Translations under genes and position numbers: made by a program
Notes under the pieces: generated by a model
The model's input: only the letters and a program-made list of their open reading frames with translations
Told to the model about the DNA's origin: nothing
Database searches by the model: none
Assembly: GCA_014523485.1 (NCBI GenBank)
Contig: JAATVK010000234.1
Location: 1-10,781 of the forward strand
Length of the DNA: 10,781 nt
Direction: 5' to 3'
Source of the DNA: Nitrososphaerales archaeon TH5894
GTDB taxonomy: Archaea; Thermoproteota; Nitrososphaeria; Nitrososphaerales; Nitrososphaeraceae
Shown here: piece after piece, positions 1 to 6,059 of the stretch
How positions within the stretch are numbered: the stretch's first letter is position 1
How the letters are laid out: each line of letters opens with the position of its first letter

Positions 1-94
1 TTCTTTCCTTTGTGATGTCAGAAAGGTCTTTTTCTTCCTTTTGGCCATTATTATTTTCCCTTCTTTTCCCTTCTTTTTCCTTTGCCTGCACCAT
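1..94 (-). CDS. N-terminal fragment of an unidentified hydrophilic protein (runs off left edge)
   Basis: A minus-strand frame starts with ATG at 94-92 and stays open for 31 codons to the window edge. The visible residues begin MVQAKEKEGKRRENNNG and continue with a Lys/Glu-rich stretch ending near DLSDITKER. The segment is strongly charged, has no signal peptide or membrane segment, and looks like a flexible N-terminal extension of a cytoplasmic protein. A second possible start is the GTG directly after the ATG. The codons are somewhat richer in G than those of neighbouring non-coding DNA, which supports real coding. An AT-rich stretch around 145-155 could be its promoter. The family cannot be named from so few residues. 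Confidence 0.5.
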   Translation of the reverse strand, partial: MVQAKEKEGKRRENNNGQKEEKDLSDITKER

Positions 95-702
95 AATTGC
101 TAAAGAGCAAAAAACTAATTAAGAATTAATCTGTATTTCACTTTACAATAAATATTAAATACAAATATCTTAACTTTTCTAATCTATGATCGATGATTAT
201 ATGCAAGAAAATGAATTTTTCATAAGAAAAAACTTCATATTATAAAATGATCTAGTTTATTATCTTCTTTTATTCAATTGCAATTTTCTGTTTTACCTAA
301 AATTTATAGTATAACATTTTTAGATAAAAACTAAGTAAAGCTTTTGTTCTCAAGAGTCATAGCATATATTTCAATCAATTTAAAAGTTGTATACCTACGA
401 TAAATCAATTTTTATTTCCAAAGCTATCTCTAGTTCTTGTTTCTCACCTTTGAATACAATTTTTGGTTCTTCTCGTAGAATTTTAGCTAAAAGCTCTTGT
501 ATTGGCGCCAATATAGCAAATTATTTTTTTTTGAGTTTCTATTATTACAGAGGACAAGCAGACATACCCATCGATGAAAATAAATGTCCTAATGCAAAGA
601 ATCAGGAAAAGGGAAAACAAAATTTTTAGGTTCCGCAATTCGAACTTAATCTCAAATCAAATGAAAAGGCAATTATATTAAGTATTATAAATAAAGTAAT
701 AA
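95..702. other. Intergenic region with possible decayed reading frames
   Basis: This stretch holds the promoter area of the leftmost gene and that of the M28 peptidase. A minus-strand frame from 520 down to the stop at 397-395 reads like a protein C-terminus (…IVFKGEKQELEIALEIKID…), but it has TAA at 523-521 directly upstream and no ATG. A plus-strand frame at 387-629 (TTG start) covers the same bases, and one of the two must be accidental. A T9 run at 524-532 separates the frames. I see no RNA gene or repeat array here. The most economical reading is degenerate coding DNA plus promoters. Confidence 0.35.
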
Positions 703-1809
703 TTGTATTATCAAAAATATAATCGATTATTTTTATTTATATCAATCATGATTGTTTTATTTGTTTCTATTTCATTAAATAATATTCTAGCATCTTCCAT
801 ATCTCCTAATAAAGGAGAATATAATAATAATATGCCTTCGTTATGTAGGATTTCAATAATAACCTGTCTTAACAATATACCCTTAATACATCAAGAACAC
901 ATTGATATAAAAAAACAAACAGATTTAATAATAGAACAAGTTAATTCGACTAAACTCAAAGAATGGATTAATACCCTATCATCTTTTCATACCAGACATA
1001 CAAAATCAGATCAAATTGAGGATGTTGCATACTGGCTTAAAAATGAGCTCGGAACATTGTGTGAAAGTAGAGTATTTGTTCACAATTTTACCAAGAGAGA
1101 TGATAATCAGACATTTCATTTAAAAAATATCATTTGTACTCTAAAAGATTCAACAGAATCATTTCAAGATAATACTACAATTATTATTGGAGCACATTAT
1201 GATAGTAGAGCAGAAAATATCAATAATACTGATGCTAGGGCTCCAGGAGCAGATGATAATGCAAGTGGAGTTTCTGCTATTTTAGAACTTGTACGTATTC
1301 TATCTCACGTGAATTTAAAACTTAACCTTCAATTTGTATTATTTTCAGGAGAAGAACAAGGTAAATGGGGATCAGAAAGTTACGTAAAATACTTGAATGA
1401 TAATAATAGAACCAAAAATATAGACCTCTACATTAATTTTGATATGATCGGCTATAGACCTTCCAATGAATCAGATAAAGTGATATTGGAATATGATGTT
1501 GGCAATAAATATTTACAAAATGATAATTATTCAAAAACTATAGCCCTTTTCATCAAACACATAGCTTCTAATTATACAAATCTAAAAGCCCAGTTAGCTA
1601 AACTTGGAAATAGTGATTTTATTCCTTTTGAAGCATTAGGTTATACAGTTATAGGAATACATGATGGAGGTGTAACAGAGAATCCAAATTATCATAAATC
1701 GTCTGACACACCAAACACCTTGAATATAAAATATGTAACTTCTATAACAAAGATGACACTTGCTACTATTTTAGAACTTGATAGATTGAGTCAATCTTTA
1801 AAAAGATAA
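703..1809 (+). CDS. Exported M28-family zinc aminopeptidase
   Basis: This is a co-catalytic di-zinc peptidase of the M28 family, which removes N-terminal residues from peptides. All five metal-ligand sites are visible in order: H165 and D167 (GAHYDS), bridging D185 (ADDNASG), catalytic E217 and ligand E218 (SGEEQG), D247 (NFDMIGY) and H331 (YHKSSDTP). Residues 1-31 form a basic N-terminus followed by a hydrophobic segment, so the enzyme is probably exported or membrane-anchored. At 368 residues it has only the peptidase domain plus a roughly 70-residue N-terminal region, with no PA insert. The start is uncertain. TTG at 703 directly follows an in-frame stop and keeps the basic end of the signal peptide, and a TATA-like box at 672-680 fits a leaderless TTG. 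ATG at 748 is the alternative. The downstream gene is convergent, 17 bases away. The true substrate is unknown. Confidence 0.9.
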   Translation: MYYQKYNRLFLFISIMIVLFVSISLNNILASSISPNKGEYNNNMPSLCRISIITCLNNIPLIHQEHIDIKKQTDLIIEQVNSTKLKEWINTLSSFHTRHTKSDQIEDVAYWLKNELGTLCESRVFVHNFTKRDDNQTFHLKNIICTLKDSTESFQDNTTIIIGAHYDSRAENINNTDARAPGADDNASGVSAILELVRILSHVNLKLNLQFVLFSGEEQGKWGSESYVKYLNDNNRTKNIDLYINFDMIGYRPSNESDKVILEYDVGNKYLQNDNYSKTIALFIKHIASNYTNLKAQLAKLGNSDFIPFEALGYTVIGIHDGGVTENPNYHKSSDTPNTLNIKYVTSITKMTLATILELDRLSQSLKR

Positions 1810-1826
1810 TTGATTAAATGATAATA

Positions 1827-2783
1827 CTATTTACATTTCAATCCTTGTTTTAGATTCTCCAAATTCATTTTCATCTTGTCAATATAACCTATACCTTTCT
1901 TTTGCTCTTCTAGATCTATCCCTTCTATAGGAGATAATTGTAAAACTTTTCCATTTGGAATTTCTGATGCAAGGGTTTGAGATAATCTAGGGTCTTTTAG
2001 TTCTTCAGAATAAATTGTATCTATACCAAGATCTTTAGCTAATGAAACAATTTTTATGATTTGTTGTGGAAGAATTTCACCTTCTGGAAAATAACCGTGA
2101 ACGGCATGTTGAGTTAAGCCATATCTATTAGCAAAATAACGAAAAGATTCATGAAAGGTAATAAAGTCCTTTAGTTCACAATTAGCGAGTGATATCTTTA
2201 TTAGAGAATCTAGAGTATCAAGTTGTTGATTGAAATTTTTAGTATTTTGTAAATAAGAATCTGTATTATTTGGATCTAATTTAATAAGTGCCTTACTTAT
2301 GGTTTTAGAAATGTTTTTTACCAAAATTGGATCTAACCAGATATGAGGATCGTATACGGATGTCTGATCATCTGGTTGAGGAACTTGTCCTAAATTTTCT
2401 GATCCTTTTTGCTTACCTAGTTTTATAAGCTGTAAATCTTTGCTGATATCAACGAGGAATGAATTGCGAAACTCTTCTTTCTTCCCAAGCCATGAATCAA
2501 AACCTATCCCGTTGTATATAATCATGTCAGCTCCAATAATGTCTTGTATCTGTTGTGGAGTTATTTCCCAATCATGTGGTTCAACACCCACAGGTATGAC
2601 AGATGTTACTATCGTATTATTTCCACCTATTTCTTTAGCAATTTCATAAAATGGGTAAAATGAAGCAACTAGTTTAATTTTTTCTGTAAATTTTTTTGTA
2701 TCATTATTTTCATTTTGTTGAGCATATCCATATGATATACTTAATAACATGAGGATTGAAATTGTAATAAAGATTAATTTCAT
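1827..2783 (-). CDS. znuA: ZnuA-type metal ABC transporter substrate-binding protein
   Basis: This is a cluster A-I (SBP_bac_9/ZnuA) metal-binding protein that captures Zn2+ or Mn2+ outside the membrane and hands it to an ABC importer. A signal sequence occupies residues 1-21 (ending YGYA) and has no lipobox cysteine. The fold then starts with VASFYPFYEIAKEIGG. The expected ligands are H70 (PHDWE), H147 (DPHIWLDP) and H211 (FHESFRYFANRYGL), with an acidic fourth ligand likely in the SEE motif near 259-261. C202 and C317 could form a disulfide. The long histidine-rich loop of many ZnuA proteins is absent; the short loop at 125-143 is polar. Length (318) is normal. The start ATG lies 28 bases from a TATA-like box at 2808-2815. 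No permease or ATPase gene is in the window. Zinc is preferred over manganese by sequence style and context, not proven. Confidence 0.9.
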   Translation of the reverse strand: MKLIFITISILMLLSISYGYAQQNENNDTKKFTEKIKLVASFYPFYEIAKEIGGNNTIVTSVIPVGVEPHDWEITPQQIQDIIGADMIIYNGIGFDSWLGKKEEFRNSFLVDISKDLQLIKLGKQKGSENLGQVPQPDDQTSVYDPHIWLDPILVKNISKTISKALIKLDPNNTDSYLQNTKNFNQQLDTLDSLIKISLANCELKDFITFHESFRYFANRYGLTQHAVHGYFPEGEILPQQIIKIVSLAKDLGIDTIYSEELKDPRLSQTLASEIPNGKVLQLSPIEGIDLEEQKKGIGYIDKMKMNLENLKQGLKCK

Positions 2784-2807
2784 CTTATCTATTAAAGATT
2801 ATTATGT

Positions 2808-2815
2808 ATTTAAAA
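2808..2815 (-). promoter_or_regulatory. TATA-like box of the znuA-type gene
   Basis: Read on the minus strand this is TTTTAAAT, centred 28 bases upstream of the ATG at 2783. That spacing would place transcription start at or next to the start codon, giving a leaderless or near-leaderless mRNA. No clear Shine-Dalgarno sequence lies in between. Confidence 0.5.
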
Positions 2816-2895
2816 TTTTCTTAATAAATTTTATGAAAGTTCATTATAAAATTATTATCAAATTTGATATTTAAGTTATAAAATTTAATTCTTAG

Positions 2896-3141
2896 TTAAA
2901 TTTGAGTTAGATTAACATTATAAATGTAAAAAGCGTCAATAATTTCTCTCTGCTTGGTATGAATAACTAATTTATTGAAAAGGTTATGAGAATTCTCATT
3001 AACATTTGGCATAATAGGATCAAATGAAAATTCTGAAGAATCCAAAATATATTTTTTATCCTTTATATAGTAATAAAATTTATCAACTGATTTTTCAATT
3101 ACTATTAATAATTTAATGAATTTTATTTTACCAATGTAAAA
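2896..3141 (-). pseudogene. Start-less open frame, probable gene remnant
   Basis: Eighty-one codons are open on the minus strand between TAA at 3144-3142 and TAA at 2898-2896. At this base composition such a run is unlikely by chance in any given frame. The translation looks like protein: a Lys/Tyr-rich first part (KFYYYIKDKKYILDSSEFSF), then DPIMPNVNENSHNLFNKLV and a C-terminus HTKQREIIDAFYIYNVNL. No ATG, GTG or TTG occurs in the first 32 codons. The first usable starts are TTG at codon 33 and ATG at codon 44. It follows the hydrolase gene on the same strand, in the frame that the repaired hydrolase tail would use, separated by one stop. I do not recognise the family. It could be a decayed gene, or a 38-49 residue protein with a late start. 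Confidence 0.4.
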
Positions 3142-3173
3142 TTATTTATGTATTATATCATTATATACAAATC

Positions 3174-3923
3174 CTAAAAAAAATTCTGAATTAATAAACT
3201 ATCAGAATGTAAATTGTCATACTTGGCTGTTATATCACTTTTAATTATTTCATCTAGAGTAGTACAATTATTTACCATTGTAAGGACTTGTTGTTTTATG
3301 TCTTTTAACATAATAAGATAGTCTTGTAGCTCATCAAGATTTGATAATAATCCATGGCCCGAAATAATCTTTGTTTCATCATCTATTATTGAAATGATCT
3401 TTTCTATTCCTATTATGAGACCATCTATTGAACTACCACTAGAACGATCTATAAATGGATACCGCCCATTAACATAAAGGTCTCCTGTATGAATTACATT
3501 TCTTTTGCTAAAATAAATAATTGAATCGCCATCAGTATGTGTATTTGGAATGTGGTATACATCAATTTTATCATCATTAAAATAAAAGGTAATAGAATCA
3601 TTATAATTAATAGTAGGCAGTGCATTCAATGGAGATGCTTCAAATGTCTTATTCAAAAAATCAACAAATTGTTCAGTACTTAAGCGCTCCCTAACATTTT
3701 CATGAGCTATTACAGTAGCTCCATTATTAACGAGGTTTTCATTACCTCCAGTATGATCTTGATGCCAATGAGTATTAATAACAAATTTTACTGGTTTATC
3801 AGTAATTCTAGTATTAATTGCAGATAGGATTTTGTCTGTCAATTGGTTAAATTGTGAATCAATTAATAATACTCCCTTATCCCTAACTGATAATCCTATA
3901 TTTCCTCCTTTACCAACCTGCAT
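3174..3923 (-). CDS. Metallo-beta-lactamase-fold zinc hydrolase (intact catalytic core of a frameshifted gene)
   Basis: The core belongs to the MBL-fold hydrolases that start with a GGNIG strand and carry a full di-zinc site. The motif order is KGGNIGLSV (5-13), THWHQDHTGG with H52, H54, D56 and H57, then H129 (NTHTDGDS), bridging D148 (HTGDLY) and H190 (ISGHGLLS). These are the ligands needed for hydrolysis. The substrate is not evident; the family includes beta-lactamase-like and generic exported hydrolases. The ATG at 3923 lies in the middle of the expected first strand, and the preceding signal peptide and helix are present upstream in another frame (3910-4108). The C-terminus ends abruptly at NFF in a T8 run. 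One extra T would continue it as FFLGFVYNDIIHK to a stop at 3144-3142, which resembles the usual family ending. Expressed as it stands, the protein would be cytoplasmic and slightly truncated. Confidence 0.8.
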   Translation of the reverse strand: MQVGKGGNIGLSVRDKGVLLIDSQFNQLTDKILSAINTRITDKPVKFVINTHWHQDHTGGNENLVNNGATVIAHENVRERLSTEQFVDFLNKTFEASPLNALPTINYNDSITFYFNDDKIDVYHIPNTHTDGDSIIYFSKRNVIHTGDLYVNGRYPFIDRSSGSSIDGLIIGIEKIISIIDDETKIISGHGLLSNLDELQDYLIMLKDIKQQVLTMVNNCTTLDEIIKSDITAKYDNLHSDSLLIQNFF

Positions 3924-4108
3924 ATAGGTTCCATTTATTATTCAATTGATTAACAATAATTTCAACATCTTCTAACTTTTGAGCTTGACTTGAAGGAACA
4001 TTGTATAATAAGGATAATATACATAAAACCAAAATAAAATAACAGAGAGAAAATGTTATAATTCTTGAATATCCAACTATTTTTTCAGGTACAAAAAAAA
4101 AGCTTCAT
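3910..4108 (-). pseudogene. Detached N-terminus (signal peptide) of the MBL-fold hydrolase
   Basis: A 64-codon minus-strand frame at 4104-3910 reads SRIITFSLCYFILVLCILSL then YNVPSSQAQKLEDVEIIVNQ and NNKWNLY. This is a signal peptide with a cleavage-like SQAQ, followed by the pre-domain helix expected before the MBL core. It ends at TAA 3912-3910, overlapping the core start at 3923. Joining it to the core needs a +2 or -1 change in the CTATATG stretch, giving NLYMQVGKGGNIG. The frame has no good start of its own. ATG at 4108-4106 (MKLFF…) would enter it if the T9 run at 4101-4093 were one T shorter. A TATA-like box lies 26 bases upstream of that ATG. The gene therefore spans about 3142-4108 and is broken, or the assembly has indel errors. 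Confidence 0.65.
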
Positions 4109-4130
4109 AAAAAATTATCAACATGATAGA

Positions 4131-4138
4131 ATAAATAG
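4131..4138 (-). promoter_or_regulatory. TATA-like box of the MBL hydrolase gene
   Basis: Read on the minus strand this is CTATTTAT, centred 26 bases upstream of ATG 4108. The spacing suits a leaderless transcript. It supports 4108 as the original start rather than the internal ATG at 3923. Confidence 0.45.
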
Positions 4139-4342
4139 TTTGATTAAAATTTAAACCTATTACACAATTGAAAAATTTTCTACTATTATATTAATTTATA
4201 AAAAATAATTTAAATTAAGATTTTGTATAATATGATTTCATTACACTTTCATGTCAAGTATTATTTATTATAATAATCTATCAATAATATTACTATATGA
4301 TTTAATTTGAGATATATAGTTATTAAGTATGCTACTAACTAC

Positions 4343-4352
4343 TATATTTAAA
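4343..4352 (+). promoter_or_regulatory. TATA-like box upstream of the 4397 ORF and matrixin gene
   Basis: TATATTTAAA is a good archaeal TATA match and predicts transcription start near 4373. The first ATG after that (4373) opens only a five-codon frame, and the next is ATG 4397. The transcript could also carry the matrixin gene at 4659. Confidence 0.4.
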
Positions 4353-4396
4353 AAAGAGGTAAAATGTTTTTAATGGAGCTGCTATATTAATACTAT

Positions 4397-4678
4397 ATGA
4401 GAGAAGAAGATTTACATCTAATAAAGAAGTCTCATAATTTTCTAATATATTTATTTTCCCCCTTTTTACTGCAATATAGTAATATTATCAAAATAATTAT
4501 TACTATTAATCCTAAACATTTTCTTCATTTAAAAAAATTTCATATTATAGCAAAAAATAAAGATAGATCAATAGAGAAGAAATATAATTATAATGTGATT
4601 AAGAATGTATCTCAAATAAAATATTCATATCAACGGAAAAAATTAGAAACAATAGAATATGTTAAAGCAGATAATTAA
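4397..4678 (+). CDS. Hypothetical 93-residue protein, weak ORF
   Basis: An ATG frame of 93 codons overlaps the start of the matrixin gene by 20 bases. The protein has a hydrophobic stretch at about 15-38 (FLIYLFSPFLLQYSNIIKII) that could be one membrane helix, followed by a very Lys/Asn/Ile-rich basic tail. A TATA-like box at 4343-4352 lies upstream, but its predicted start would leave a 24-base leader without a Shine-Dalgarno site. Composition is close to what AT-rich non-coding DNA would encode, and no family is recognised. It may instead be the 5' leader of the matrixin transcript. Confidence 0.3.
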   Translation: MREEDLHLIKKSHNFLIYLFSPFLLQYSNIIKIIITINPKHFLHLKKFHIIAKNKDRSIEKKYNYNVIKNVSQIKYSYQRKKLETIEYVKADN

Positions 4679-5315
4679 ATTAAAATCAAAATATTCCAAT
4701 TTTATTTTAATTTTCTTAGCTCTCAGTATTGCTTTTTCACTTGTTTATTATAAAGAGATTGATGCCCAAAATTTAAAAAATGAAAAAATAGATCTCTGTT
4801 GCACATGGGGATCAGAATTAAAAGACAATGTCTTAACCTATAAGATAGAAAAAGGTACCAAAGATCTTGAAAAAATTACTGAGTCAGCATTGTCTGAGTG
4901 GGAAAACAATCTGAATAATATCCTCTTTAAAAATGTCAAAGTTAATGATGCTGCAGATATAGAAATAAAATTTAAAAAAGGAAAAGGAAATATTAACAAA
5001 GGTGGTGATGCAGAAATTTATTTTGATCAGAATGGATTTATAGATTATGTAAAAATTTCAGTTTCAAAAACATCTAATGGAACAGCATTAAACCAAACTA
5101 CCTTAGAACATATAATTAAACATGAAATAGGTCATGCACTTGGCTTAGGTCATTCACAATTTTCTCAATCTCTAATGTATCCCATTGTAAATGAGGCAGT
5201 TATGAAAATTTCAAGATGTGAGATTGATGCTGTAAAAGATGCTAACAATTGGAAATTTATAAAGAATGATAAAAAACCTAAGATGTTAGAACAAAGTGTA
5301 TATATATGCAAATAA
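4659..5315 (+). CDS. Secreted matrixin-like metzincin zinc protease
   Basis: This is a zinc endopeptidase of the metzincin clan, closest in style to the matrixins. Residues 1-36 form a basic start and hydrophobic helix ending at DAQ, a signal peptide or membrane anchor. The pre-catalytic strand is visible as ADIEIKFKKGKG (99-110) and AEIYFDQNG (118-126). The catalytic helix is HEIGHALGLGH, with ligands H155, H159 and H165 and catalytic E156. The Met-turn is SLMYP with M173. Cysteines at 47, 48, 187 and 217 are consistent with disulfides in an exported protein. At 218 residues it is a minimal catalytic domain. No cysteine-switch propeptide is seen, so activation by prodomain is not indicated. 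The ATG is preferred because it starts the signal helix cleanly. The physiological substrate is unknown; cell-surface or environmental protein turnover is an inference. Confidence 0.88.
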   Translation: MLKQIIKLKSKYSNFILIFLALSIAFSLVYYKEIDAQNLKNEKIDLCCTWGSELKDNVLTYKIEKGTKDLEKITESALSEWENNLNNILFKNVKVNDAADIEIKFKKGKGNINKGGDAEIYFDQNGFIDYVKISVSKTSNGTALNQTTLEHIIKHEIGHALGLGHSQFSQSLMYPIVNEAVMKISRCEIDAVKDANNWKFIKNDKKPKMLEQSVYICK

Positions 5316-5345
5316 TAAAATATTATCAATTGCAAGATTTACTAT

Positions 5346-5444
5346 TTGTCAGATATTTTAGGTAAGTTAGAGAAGAAAGTTTTAAGTCAATATCTAAATA
5401 ATTATATCAAGGCAGATCTTATTCGACGAAGATCCATACTATAA
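5346..5444 (+). CDS. Possible 32-residue basic micro-ORF downstream of the matrixin gene
   Basis: A TTG-started frame reads LSDILGKLEKKVLSQYLNNY followed by IKADLIRRRSIL, an amphipathic, basic and helix-like peptide. It lies in the same frame as the matrixin gene after two consecutive stops, and the frame is open from just after those stops. An AT-rich TATA-like stretch at 5314-5323 is about 26 bases upstream of the TTG, which would suit a leaderless start. It is short enough to be accidental, and it could also be the remnant C-terminus of a longer gene. A 6-bp inverted repeat (5415-5420 with 5429-5434) falls inside it. Confidence 0.25.
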   Translation: MSDILGKLEKKVLSQYLNNYIKADLIRRRSIL

Positions 5445-5549
5445 CATCACAAGTTTTCCTCTGACTAGACATGATACAATATGTAACATTCTCTAATATT
5501 CAAAAACAATAATTTACCATTTTATCATTAATATATCAAAAATAATTAA

Positions 5550-5559
5550 TATATATAAG
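5550..5559 (+). promoter_or_regulatory. TATA box of the 88-residue membrane protein gene
   Basis: TATATATAAG lies 30 bases (centre) upstream of ATG 5585, predicting a transcript start within a few bases of the start codon. It is one of the best TATA matches in the window. Confidence 0.5.
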
Positions 5560-5584
5560 TAATATAAAGATCAATATATATATT

Positions 5585-5851
5585 ATGCAAAAGGAAAAAA
5601 CGAATAGATCTTTTTTTAAATATTGGAAATCCGTTACATATTATGGATTAAGAATTCAAAAAGTAATAGAATCGCACAATAAAGTTATTGGAAGAATTCT
5701 TTTCTTGTTCAGAGTAAATAATAGCAATACTTTTGTATTAAGAAAAATTATTCCTTATGGTTTTTCAGGATTTTCAATTATATTGATAGGATATGTATTA
5801 TTGAACATTTTAACGAATTATCCTCCAAGAGAAATAGGGATTAGTCCTTAA
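5585..5851 (+). CDS. Small single-pass membrane protein, function unknown
   Basis: An 88-residue protein with a basic, aromatic N-terminal half (KTNRSFFKYWKSVTYYGLRI) and one clear hydrophobic helix at about 57-78 (PYGFSGFSIILIGYVLLNIL), ending in a short Pro-rich tail. The charge pattern suggests the basic N-terminal part stays in the cytoplasm and the tail faces outside. The ATG is supported by a strong TATA box about 30 bases upstream, so the mRNA would have almost no leader. It precedes the P450 gene on the same strand by 208 bases, but that gene has its own promoter. I do not recognise the family. The promoter makes it more likely to be real than its size alone would suggest. Confidence 0.6.
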   Translation: MQKEKTNRSFFKYWKSVTYYGLRIQKVIESHNKVIGRILFLFRVNNSNTFVLRKIIPYGFSGFSIILIGYVLLNILTNYPPREIGISP

Positions 5852-6029
5852 ATTTATGTTAATATCCAAATAAAGAATTATTCTCACTTCTACAATAAAG
5901 TTAGTCATTATTGGGTCTATTAATTTAGCAACTCATTTTTGATGTATTAACCAATGTATCTTTTCATCCAATACTGAGATCATTCTGGCAACCAATTACC
6001 TATTTGAAATTCTGTTTAAAGCTAAAGCG

Positions 6030-6036
6030 TTATAAG
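6030..6036 (+). promoter_or_regulatory. TATA box of the P450 gene
   Basis: TTATAAG is centred 27 bases upstream of ATG 6060. This predicts a leaderless P450 mRNA and supports that ATG as the start. Confidence 0.5.
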
Positions 6037-6059
6037 AATGCTAAATTGAAGAATAATGA

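Noticed and set aside
387..629. An 80-codon plus-strand frame from TTG
   Set aside because: It overlaps a more protein-like minus-strand frame with aligned third positions, has Ser/Phe/Ile-rich shadow-like composition in its first half, and no motif.
5415..5434. Hairpin GATCTT…AAGATC as a terminator for the matrixin gene
   Set aside because: Only six base pairs, no U-tract, about 100 bases after the stop, and inside a possible micro-ORF; archaeal terminators are mainly oligo-T.
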